Below, piece by piece: positions 1 through 9,265 of a DNA stretch of 64,000 bases (its first letter is position 1; every line of letters starts with the position of its first letter). The position numbers and the translations under genes were made by a program. The stretch comes from Tilletiaria anomala UBC 951 (Eukaryota > Basidiomycota > Exobasidiomycetes > Georgefischeriales > Tilletiariaceae). The notes beneath the pieces are model-generated. The model saw only the letters and a program-made list of their open reading frames with translations, was not told the DNA's origin and made no database searches. The stretch spans positions 102,722 to 166,721 of the forward strand of contig NW_013546993.1 in NCBI RefSeq assembly GCF_000711695.1, in the 5' to 3' direction.

Positions 1-693
1 TTCTACAGCGCAGCAGCCGCTGTTGCTTCCACCTCAGCACGCTCAGCAGCAGCAGGCACGAGAAGTGCGCCCTTCGCAGAGCAGCACCGTAGGCCTTCCC
101 TCGACCCTTCCGCGTCGGAGCGTGGCATACCGCCGCAACTGCTCAAGCTGCAAGATCGCCTCAGCGCCGCTGGGCTCGTCCCGCTGCTCCCTTTCGACGC
201 CGAGATGAGCGACATTGACGGTGGCCTATCTGAGTTTGAGAGCGGCGCCAGCAACGACGCACGCCTCGGCCGGGCATCGAACGCGCCGCACATCCGCAAC
301 CAGCACGACCAACCCGCGCTCGCGGGTAGCAAGAAGCGCTCAGACTCCAAGTCGCCCGCGCGCCAACGCACCTGCTCGCGCCCGCGTCCGGTCCTGCTGT
401 CCGGCTCACTGGACAACACGCTCAAGATCTTCGATGTTCGCACAGGCCGCTGCATCCGCTCGCTCTTTGGGCACATCGAGGGCATCTGGGGCGTCGACGT
501 GGATAAGCTGCGCATCGTCAGCGCCAGCCACGACCGCACGATCAAAATCTGGGACCGCGACTCGGCTCACTGCACCAGCACGCTCGTCGGTCATCGCGCC
601 GCCGTTACCTGTATCGCGCTCGGCGACGACAAGATCGTCAGCGGCAGCGATGATGCCGAAATCAAGATTTGGTCCTTTGGGCAAGATCCGTAG
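1..693 (+). CDS. C-terminal part of a Met30/SconB-like F-box WD40 protein (5' end outside window)
   Basis: The frame is open from base 1 and stops at 691-693, so only about 230 C-terminal residues are visible. The first ~65 are low-complexity Ala/Ser-rich, followed by an acidic/basic linker. From about base 390 there are three WD40 blades: one with LLSGSLDNTLKIFD, one with IVSASHDRTIKIWD, and a last blade reading ALGDDKIVSGSDDAEIKIW. The ALGDDKIVSGSDD ending is characteristic of Met30, SconB and beta-TrCP-type SCF substrate receptors. In those proteins the propeller binds the degradation target and an N-terminal F-box (not in this window) binds Skp1. The known role of the closest relatives is ubiquitination of regulators of sulfur metabolism and the cell cycle. 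That this is the Met30 orthologue rather than another Fbxw protein is inferred from the last blades only. The gene converges on the deacetylase gene, with 88 bp between stop codons. Confidence 0.8.
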   Translation, partial: FYSAAAAVASTSARSAAAGTRSAPFAEQHRRPSLDPSASERGIPPQLLKLQDRLSAAGLVPLLPFDAEMSDIDGGLSEFESGASNDARLGRASNAPHIRNQHDQPALAGSKKRSDSKSPARQRTCSRPRPVLLSGSLDNTLKIFDVRTGRCIRSLFGHIEGIWGVDVDKLRIVSASHDRTIKIWDRDSAHCTSTLVGHRAAVTCIALGDDKIVSGSDDAEIKIWSFGQDP

Positions 694-781
694 TTATTTA
701 TCGCAGCGCACGCTCCCTCTGCTTTTGGATTTCTCAGCACAGATGCACTGCTTCCTTGCATTTTGATACACTCCTAGTACA

Positions 782-2684
782 TCACTTGCGCTCCTGGCGC
801 CACTTTGTCAACAGACTCTTGTAATGCTCAAATCTATCTGCCAGTTGTTGAAGGTACTGCTCGTCATTCTCATTCTTCATTTCCCCCGCATGTACTTTCA
901 GTGAATCGTTTCCGCTCATTTCCGACCAGAAGGTTTGATCCGGTACCTTCTTGGCGAGCAGTTCGAAACGGATGGACTCAAGGTCCTTGTTCTCGCCATG
1001 TTGGAGCGCCAGGCTGGTCACGCCCGCCCACACACGAGCTGCGTTGGGACTGTCATACCCACCTCCTCCCAGCAGGAGTGTCGCTTTGTCCCTTTTGAGA
1101 ATTCTCCCAATCACGTCGAGATATCCTGCAGAGCAGAGGTTCCATACACCGTGTGGGTCTCCGGCGGCACCGTCCGTGCCGCATTGTACCACAATTGCCT
1201 GCGGCTGGAGCGGTCGAGCCGATGTTCAAAATACAACAGATTCCAAATTGTCTGTAGGTGGGATGGGAGTCCTCGGATCAAGCGCCATCAGAACTCACCT
1301 CGAATGTCTCGATAATCGGATCGATGCACGACGCATACACAGCGGATAGAGTTTCCGACGTGGCACCAGGTCTCAAGGGGAGGCTGAGCGCATGTGCCGG
1401 TGCGCTTTCTGGTCCGCTTGACACTTGAAAAGATCCGTTTGCACTCTCGCGGGTGTCACGGCAAGGAAAGAATCCTTGAGCGTGGTGGTGTACAGAGAGG
1501 GTTAACACGGACGAGCTCGAATAGAATGCTTGCTCCTAGACAATTGCAGTCAGCAAATATCGTCAATACTATTCGGCAGGGAAGTTGCAGATGTAAAAGA
1601 ACACTGACAACCCCATCGCCCCAGTGTAGATCCAAGTCTAAGTAGAGCACACGCTCGAAACGCGTTAGTATGGTCTTCTGTTTCCTGCTGCCAGACCCCA
1701 CGTTTCTCGACTGCGGCACTTTTCGAGGCCTTTTGAGAGCGAGAATTCCGAGCACGATGTCATTCACGTAGCAGAAACCTGCCGCTTTGCTTCTGTGCGC
1801 ATGATGTCTGGGTGAAATGGGGCGCAAGAGCGCGATCCCTTAAGCGAGCCGCCAGTCTCACCTAACTCCATCAAGACAAGTACGTGGCCCTCACCTTCCT
1901 CCGTCCCACACGATTGTAACATCCGCCTGATGGTTCGCTAGCAGGTCGGCAGCATGAATCGTAGCTCCTGCGACAGTTCGCACATGTTGCGCAAGAAGCG
2001 GGAAGCGGGGGCAGTCCTAAAGCAAATCAGAAGGGTGAACATCTCAGCCGTCAGGATTGGGGCCCATAGTTAGGAATGCTGCATGCGAAGACTGACGTCT
2101 TCCAGGCCAAACTGAGATTCTCTCTTGCTTTGGCTCTGCACATTAGCCTTGGACTTGGTATCAAAGCGCGGTCGTTTGGTCGGAGATGCAAGGGCCGAAT
2201 TTGCTTCGTGTCCCTCACTGGTGTCCCCTTTCAAGGACGCTTCTCCGAGGAGTGCCTTGACATAGCAGGTATCATGAAAAGCCATGAGCTGTTCGTCGGA
2301 TGCGAGAGGCGAGATGACGAGTTTTGCGCGCCTGTGTTCTGATGGCTTGGAGCCTTGCTCGGGAAAAATATAGCTGGCATCGGGATCGAGCATGCGCTTG
2401 AGTTCAGCGAGCTCACTTTCTTCTCCACCATCGCTGGAGGCACATGATGAGCTGTTCGAGCTTTCTTTCACAGGTTGCTCTGATGTCTCTGCAGGGTCCA
2501 GAAGGCCGAGATGGTAGACAAGACTGTGCACACACGATGACCGCCCGGGATGACAAACAAGAGCGTCGGAAGATCGAATCAGGTCCGGCGAGACGAGATA
2601 AGCGACTCGTTTGCCTTCCGGTTGCCTTCCACCAGGCGACGCTTGTAGCAGTTTCTCTCGCTTTTCCACTTCGGACGAGGACAT
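782..2684 (-). CDS. HOS1: Class I histone deacetylase, HOS1/HDAC8-like
   Basis: Zinc-dependent lysine deacetylase acting on histones or other acetylated proteins such as cohesin (known for Hos1/HDAC8). Five exons join in frame: 2684-2097, 2016-1895, 1807-1609, 1535-1299 and 1198-782, giving about 520 aa. Visible motifs in order: GLEDDCPRF after the first junction, the active-site run [16 protein letters not shown], the metal-ligand motif [24 protein letters not shown], and near the C terminus [13 protein letters not shown] followed by [16 protein letters not shown]. This order is that of class I enzymes. The [12 protein letters not shown] and QCGTD details fit HOS1/HDAC8 better than Rpd3/Hos2. 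Insertions are present, notably a Ser/Glu-rich stretch around residues 60-90 and a basic insert after [10 protein letters not shown]. Introns 1 and 3 use the uncommon donor GTCAGT. The start at MSSSEVEK was chosen over a Met 19 codons upstream; the latter cannot be excluded. Confidence 0.88.
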
Positions 2685-3215
2685 ATTGGGACGGGTTTGA
2701 AGCGCTAGCTTCCTACCAACCAGAGAAACTATATATCGCACAGACGTAACCGTAAATTATTCGAACAATAAATACATCGCCAACGCTGCGACATAAGGGG
2801 AGATTTCGCAGCCGAACAAGCAGCCGACAATTCAGAAAGTAGGGTTCTATACACTCTCCATTTCGACCTCACTACTTTTTGACCGTGATCGAATGCAGAT
2901 GGATCCTCACATTCGACGAAGGCTCTTGTTTCCGAACGAGGTCACTACATATCTACATAGTGACGGTCTGGTGAGCGAGGACGGTTAAGGGATCATAATG
3001 CATCCCTTGGTGGAGTAGTGGCATCAATCATGGACTGGAGGCATTCGCATGATTGGATTCCTGATGAATTTACCACACCCAACGATTCGCAAGATGTTAT
3101 ATATTCAGGCAAGCCAAAGCAATGCTTGACGTTCTCCGAGCATGTCTCTTCTCCTCTACCAGAAGGCGCAAATTAAGACCTCAACGGTATGAGCCTGGAC
3201 AGATCTAGTTTTTAG
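2685..3215. other. Intergenic stretch, no gene seen
   Basis: About 530 bp between the 5' end of the deacetylase gene and the 3' end of AIM41, both on the minus strand. It must hold the deacetylase promoter and the AIM41 terminator. I see no convincing coding frame, RNA gene or repeat. Confidence 0.5.
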
Positions 3216-4028
3216 TCACTTTGATCCTAGGAGCTCCTTGACGACAGCGCTGACGACCTGCCCGGGTGCTTTGCCCTTATCCAGTCGTTTGCTCAATTCC
3301 CCCATGACTTTGCCCATCGCACCTTTTACCGGAATGATCTGCTTCCCCTCGCCGGAGAGGCCAAGTTCCTGTATCACTTGCTGCACGATTTGCATGATCT
3401 CTTCGCGCGTCATCTCTTTTGGCAGGAATTTCTTGATCAGCTCGATCTGCTCGTCCTCCTTTGCTGCGAGGTCCTCTCGCGGGGATGGCTTAGCGGCGCG
3501 GTATTGCGCTGCTGCTTCTTGTCGTTTGGTAACAGCTTTCTGGAGGATAGAGATGATGCTTGGCTGGGGTGATTTGCTGTCTGAAGCGGAAGCCTGTTTC
3601 TCTGCATATTGGAATTCGGAGAGAAGAGCCTGCCGAAATCATCAAACACAAAGCTTAGCAAAGGCGCTCAACAAAGCCCGGAAGCAGGCGGCAAACAATG
3701 CGTGACCTACCCTGAATACTCCACTGGCATTCGCATCCTTTGCCTTCATGCTGTTCTTGAGCTCGCTTTTCAATAGGGCAAGCAGGTCCGCATCACCGTT
3801 CGTCGAGCTGCCCCTGGATTCCATTCGCCTCGAGGAAGCTAGTGGAAAAGGCGACCGCAGGTGCAAATTTGCGCCACATCCCGAGCAATATTTAGATATG
3901 TCCTTGCAGATGAGAAACATGTACCACTCACTGGCAAAACTAGCCTTCACGACTTGAAGTGCCTGTTGGGCACGGGAGGCTTGCGCCGCGCACACTGCGC
4001 ATCGCTGGACTCTACCTCCAATCATCAT
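3216..4028 (-). CDS. AIM41: Mitochondrial AIM41-like protein with GatB/YqeY domain
   Basis: Three exons (4028-3932, 3838-3711, 3629-3216) give a 212-residue protein. The N terminus is rich in Arg, Ala and Ser without acidic residues (MMIGGRVQRC...), as expected for a mitochondrial presequence. From about residue 40 the YqeY/GatB-C fold follows: LLALLKSELKNSMKAKDA, then EFQYAEKQ, and a C-terminal helical subdomain with PKEMTREEI and GAMGKVMGELSKRLDKGKAPG. This is the usual family signature and length (yeast Aim41 is about 185 aa). The bacterial YqeY domain is related to the tRNA-binding tail of GatB. Yeast Aim41 was named for altered mitochondrial inheritance and its biochemical role is not settled. 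Head-to-head with the cysteine synthase gene across 561 bp. Confidence 0.87.
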
Positions 4029-4589
4029 TGTATAGAAAGAAGGTGACCTAGCAGGTGCACTGTAGCCAAGTCGAATCAGCGTTGAAACTAAATGGTTCCA
4101 GAATTTTGGAACCTAGTGTCCTGATCCAAAGTGCAGTCAAGGCTCAACATGGGCACCTCATGACGTCGAGGAAGGATAGCGAAGCGTTGGTTGAAAACAC
4201 AGGGGACATGTTGCACCGAAAACCGGGCATCCCCTGCGACCAGCCAATATCCCACAAGGCTGGCTAGAATGGACTCGATGGTCGATGATGCTGACGGCTC
4301 TACAGACGGCTGCTGCTGTTTTGGTTTCATTACGGCAATTGCCGTTCTTTCCTTTGCTTTGCATCTCAGTCGTCGGCCTGTATAGCACGCGCGCAGTTGT
4401 AGGGGTGCAAAGGCCACATCTCGCGAAGGCGTCGCTTCGCTGGCGTGGTAGAACTCGCGGAACGGCCAAAGCTCCAGACTCGATTTTGGAATCCGTTGCT
4501 CCTTGATGCAAACTGCATGCTCTTCACGCGTCTTATTGATTACCTTGCTCTCAGATAGTCCATTGTCTTGATCTGGGTCGAAGGTCAAC
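4029..4589. promoter_or_regulatory. Divergent promoter interval, AIM41 / cysteine synthase
   Basis: 561 bp separate two divergent start codons and must contain both promoters and 5' leaders. No TATA box or factor site stands out. Several open frames cross it on both strands, but none shows a recognisable domain. Confidence 0.5.
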
Positions 4590-6657
4590 ATGGCGTCCAA
4601 TAGGGGTAAGACGCTGCAACACCTTGCGCAACAGACACCTCTCAAGCATGTCACCACCGCTTTCGAGCGGCATCGTCGGTCCGCTTTCGTTGTCGGCTTC
4701 ATATCCGGCCTCGTTCTTTCGCTTGGCTCGCTGACCACAGTCATGTATCTGGCCGAAAGAAGAGACAAGAGGCGAAGAAAAAAGAGGCTCAGGAAGTATG
4801 GTCTTGATTCAAGCATGGACGCAGCCAAAATGGGAGAAGGGAGCAGTTTCGAGTCGGAGGCGCAGATGAGACGCATCCGAAAAGGAACGATCGAGGTCCG
4901 CAGCGGGGAGGTGGTTCGAGGTATCGAAGGCTTGATTGGAAACACACCTCTAATGAGAATCAACAGTCTCAGTGATGCAACGGGTTGTGAAATCCTGGTG
5001 AGAGCATTTTTCACATGCGTCGCTTCACTCGTGGTTGTGACTGACGCACGGTACATTGACAGGGGAAAGCTGAGTTCCTGAACCCTGCAGGAAGTCCTAA
5101 GGATCGAGTAGCTCTACAAAGTGGGTCATTGTTCCCACAATGTATTTATGTGCTTGCTGAAGACGTGCCGCGGTTCCGCAGTTCTTAACGACGCCGAAGA
5201 GGAGGGACTGTTGCACCCTCATACAGGTTCGTGTATCTTTGAAGGCACTGTAGGAAGTACAGGGATTTCGCTAGCTACCCTGGCGCGAGCAAAGGGATAT
5301 CGCTGCCACATTGTAAGTCTCATTTTATGTCTGTCCAATGAACGCATGCCTCACAGTCTCTCACTCTCACGATTGGCAGGTCATTCCAGACGATGTCGCC
5401 ACAGAGAAGGTCGAGCTGCTCCGGAAACTTGGCGCAGAAATTGAGGCAGTGCGGCCAAGAGTGATCGCGGATCCGAAGCATGTGAGAGAACCCGTAAATT
5501 CATGTTTGTAAACGCTGTTCCTGACCGTTTCGTGGCAGTTTGTGAACGAGGCCCGCAAGCAGGCCAAGGCATTCGGCATGGCGGAACTTATTGGTCCCCA
5601 CCCTAGTCGCGACAGCAAAGGCTTCTTCCCGACTTCGGTGGTCGCTTCCGGTCACGATTCAGTCGGGGGCATTCCTGCCGCCGCTGACAAGGAAGACGAT
5701 GGCGAAGTCCGATTAGGGAGCTCTGTGGTAGCCTCGTCCGCGGTGCGCTCTAACGTTGTAGTCACGACCAAGGCCGATTTCACTTCGACTCATGAAGACG
5801 CGAAGAAAAATGACGATCCAGATGCTCTTAAGCGAAGCGCACGAGGCTTCTTTGCCGACCAATTTGAGAATTCATCCAACTTTTGGGCACACTTTAACAA
5901 CACGGGTCCAGAGATCTGGCAGCAGACCGGCGGGATGCTGGACGCTTTTGTTGCAGGCGCAGGAACCGGCGGAACTCTCTCTGGCGTCGCTGCATATTTG
6001 AAGCGAGCCTGCGCTCTCGAGCATCATACCGATCAGGCCGACGTACATGTCGTGCTGGCTGACCCACAAGGGAGCGGCCTGTATAATCGCGTTAAATACG
6101 GCGTCATGTTCAATGCGACGGAGAAGGAAGGCACGCGCAGACGACATCAAGTTGATACCGTTGTCGAGGGCATAGGCATCAACAGGCTTACGCACAACTT
6201 GGAGTTGGGACTCCGGTGCATTGATGACGCAGAGCGAGTGACGGACGACGAGGCGGCAAGAATGGGCAGGCATCTGGTGCTGAAGTGAGCTCTATAGCAC
6301 GAGGTCCATCGCCCAAAACAGACGCTGAGGAAATTGACTTGAAATTTTCACTTATTACAACGGAACAGTGACGGTCTTTTCCTAGGATCATCGTCAGCTG
6401 TCAACTGCGTCGCAGCAGTGCGCACGGCCTTGAAACTCAAGAAGAGAAAGCACCGTGGAGGCTGGCTGTTGTCAGACGCTCCTGTCGTCGTGACAATTCT
6501 ATGCGACTCAGGATCGCGACACTTGTCCAAGTTCCATGACGACGAAGCGCTCAAACGCTTAGGTGTACCAGGCGCAGGAAGCAGCGACATTTCTGACATT
6601 CTGGACCCAAATAATGTCCGGGACGACGAGGACGAGGATGGGTGGCAGGAGGCATGA
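4590..6657 (+). CDS. cys12: Membrane-anchored cysteine synthase-like PLP enzyme (Cys12 / YGR012W type)
   Basis: Beta-family PLP enzyme predicted to act on O-acetylserine or a related substrate. Relatives sit in the mitochondrial outer membrane. Six exons (4590-4997, 5063-5120, 5182-5312, 5380-5481, 5539-6284, 6369-6657) give 577 aa. Residues ~30-55 form one membrane segment (FVVGFISGLVLSLGSLTTVMYL) followed by a very basic stretch (RRDKRRRKKRLRK), then GLIGNTPLMRI. The PLP lysine lies in NPAGSPKDRVAL; the more usual motif is SVKDR, so Pro replaces Val here. Further motifs are GTVGSTGISLA, the phosphate loop AGAGTGGTLSG and the C-terminal NDGLFLGSSSAVN, which fixes the last acceptor. A low-complexity insert of ~75 residues separates the ARKQA region from GFFADQFEN, as in other fungal members. 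Convergent with the ThuA gene (49 bp apart). Confidence 0.88.
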
Positions 6658-6706
6658 CCCGAAGGCAGAAATCGTGATGCAGGTGACTAGCAAACGCGAG
6701 TGAATA

Positions 6707-8063
6707 TCACAGTTGCAAGAGTGCTAAAGCAAAGGCAAAGCAAGGAAGCGTAGCCGCAAACAAGACCCAAGAGGGACGTAAAGCCAATACCGCATTGTGA
6801 TAATTGGCGGTGCTACTGCCTGTCGAGCTTGACGATGCATTCGCTGCGGTCGAAGATGTGTTGCTGCGGAGAACAAGAGGGAGCGAAAGCGAAAGAATGA
6901 GTTGCTTTTCGTGTCTGCCGGCGGGTTCCATCAAACCTCACGAAAGCGCCATCGCCCATGCAATACCACCAAATATATGCGCTTGGAACTCATCCGTGCG
7001 CCATGTCTCGTTGGTGTGTCCCAAGCTCGTATAGAAGCTCCTCCCGCCGCCACCACTCCGCAAGGCATTGTCGCCACCTGACAGGTTCGCAGAAGCAGGG
7101 ATGACGGGGCCGCGTGCGTCATCTCCATCGGAGATGTCGGCCAGCAAATCCCCCTCACGGTACCATGCGAGCGGGTGCGGCGTTCCCTGGTATGGCGCTT
7201 TGCCCGTGTCTGAGTACGAGCCCGCTACCGGAGTTAGCAGCACAGTAGCTGACGAGGGCAGCTGTCGCGGATCCGAACGGAACGAGTAGATCTCTTCGGT
7301 CAAGTTCAGCATCTTTGGCAAGGTGGACGTTGCCGGGAAAGTTGTGGTCAAGCGTTCGATGCTCTGTAATATTTCAGGAAGTCAACAATTGCGACAGTCG
7401 GTATGCCAGCGGAGCGATACTTACAGCATTCTGCAGGGCTGCGTGATAGCTGAAAAAGGTTCCGACTGTGCGGCCGTACCACGGATATGCATAGAGGGTG
7501 TTGGCAGCCGAGTGGATTCCGCAGAAATTTCCTCCTTGCTTGATGTATTGGCCGAGATTGCGAGCGCCGACATCAGACAGGACTGTTCCGACGCCTGCAG
7601 GAGATTGACGTTGCGGAAATCAATAACCGTATCGAATTTGGCTGTCACGGGGGATACTCATTCCCAACTGACCAGGCGGGTCCACATCGGTGGTATGCAC
7701 AAATACGATGGCGCTAAACTGCCTCAGCCAATCCTCTTGCTCGAACAAGCTGCCATCTTCCGTATGTGTCGTGGTCCAGCGCACGTCCTTGACAGACTCG
7801 TCGACGGACGTAGGCCGTAGGGTAACATCTCCCAGCGCGGTGATCACTTCAATCGCGGTCGGGATCGAGTCATGCCGATAGCCTGCCGTCGCGGTGAACA
7901 GGAGCAGGCTATGAACGGTCGAAGAGGAGCTTGCAGCTACAGTTGTGGGTACGCTTCCGGCTGCAACCACCAGATATGCGACAAGCAGCCGGGGGAAATA
8001 GGTTGAAGTTCTTGACTTTGACCTTGACCTAGGCTGGATGAATCTAGTCGTCCCTGGGGGCAT
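6707..8063 (-). CDS. Secreted, probably GPI-anchored ThuA-like protein
   Basis: Four exons (8063-7673, 7594-7425, 7363-6942, 6863-6707) give 379 aa. A hydrophobic segment near residues 20-35 (LLVAYLVVAAGSVPTTVA) looks like a signal peptide. Next comes a ThuA fold, related to class I glutamine amidotransferases: SLLLFTATAGYRHDSIP, FSAIVFVHTTD, YIKQGGNFCGIHSA, HPLAWYREG and RSFYTSLGHTNETW...HIFGGIAWA. After a Ser/Thr/Asn-rich linker the protein ends in a hydrophobic tail (WVLFAATLPCFAFALALLQL), typical of GPI attachment. Bacterial ThuA members are linked to trehalose or sugar use. The activity of secreted fungal members is unknown, so no reaction is proposed. Intron 1 uses a GTCAGT donor. The last intron removes an in-frame stop codon (6938-6940) and restores the tail. 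The start may lie at a Met upstream, at 8120 or 8141. Confidence 0.8.
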
Positions 8064-9265
8064 CGCAGCTGAAGCTGGAGTGGGCTGTTCAATCCATGAT
8101 CGGCGAGGAAAAATCTGCATTGCATCGATCACTGGATGCATGCCACGCCGCCGCCCTTGTGCTTGTCGAAGTTCGCGCCAATGATGCTCAAAAGATGATT
8201 CAGCGATACACGAATATTGCCTTATGTCAGAAAAGGCAAAAATTGAACCATCACCATACGAATGCATGCAAGGTTTGCCTCCCTTCGTTGGGTGAGCTCC
8301 AGGTTACCCCTCCTGCTCGGCCGCAAGAGGATTTCTAGCGCGCTTGTTTCAAAGTTGAATGAAGATTGTTGCCCCAACTTTACGGTCAATCGGGGTGGAG
8401 CGGGCTTGATCTCTGCCTGCGGTTGGTTGGCTATCACATTGATGGTCGCACTCTCCATTTGCGGATGGGTATGTATCGAAAATTGAAATACAAAATACGA
8501 AATACCCTTGGCAAATACCGCAGGGCCGGGGACAGTGTCCACTATCCAGTCCCGAACAGTGTTGTGAGGCGAGCCGACGACAACGTCAACACATGTAAGG
8601 TTGGGGCCTGTGAGCTGGCGCCAATTGCCCTCGATCCTGGCTGAAGCGGGGTATTCATGTGGTAGATCAGCCTTAACCTCATCGTCTCATGTCATCGGAA
8701 CAGCACCCCGAAATGGGTGGAACTTGTGGATAAATTCACTCCATGACAATTGGAGCTTCCAAGAGGCAGGAACGGATCATAGGAGTGGGAGAGAGTAAAG
8801 TGTATTGTCTGGTCAGAGCGAGATTCGGGACTGGGGAACTCGGAGGACGGAGCACAATTCGCAACCACTCATCCTGTGTCGTCTCTTCGGATGTAAGTCG
8901 TACCCTTGCGTAACATCACTGATGTGCCTTGACCGAAAACTGCTCGCCGCTCGGGTCCATTGGCTTTTTGGGGAGATCATTGATCTCTTCTCAACAATGC
9001 ATTTCCTTTGGTGATACGAGCCAATGCCTCAACATGATGACGCTTTGGACTGGTTGACATCCCCTTCAACCTTCGGCGTCGAGGTCGCCAAAGCCTTGCA
9101 TCCATGCGGAAGCTTGTGCCGCCTTATTGTCAATGATGGGCTTGGTAGACTCGATGTGCTCAAGCTCTCGATGAATATCGCACACTGACTGTCTCCCCAC
9201 GAGCCGTCGGCATCGTCAGAGCTGGTACATAAAGTGTATTTATACAGAGTAAGATGCCGCTACTA
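8064..9265. other. Intergenic stretch, no gene seen
   Basis: About 1.2 kb between the ThuA gene start and the TOP3 stop, both on the minus strand. It should hold the ThuA promoter and the TOP3 terminator. Short open frames exist, for example 8222-8542 on the minus strand, but none shows a recognisable motif or a consistent exon structure. Confidence 0.45.

Noticed and set aside
4088-5056. Minus-strand frame of 322 codons across the AIM41/cysteine synthase gap
   Set aside because: It overlaps the well-supported first exon of the cysteine synthase in antisense, and the part in the gap has no recognisable feature.
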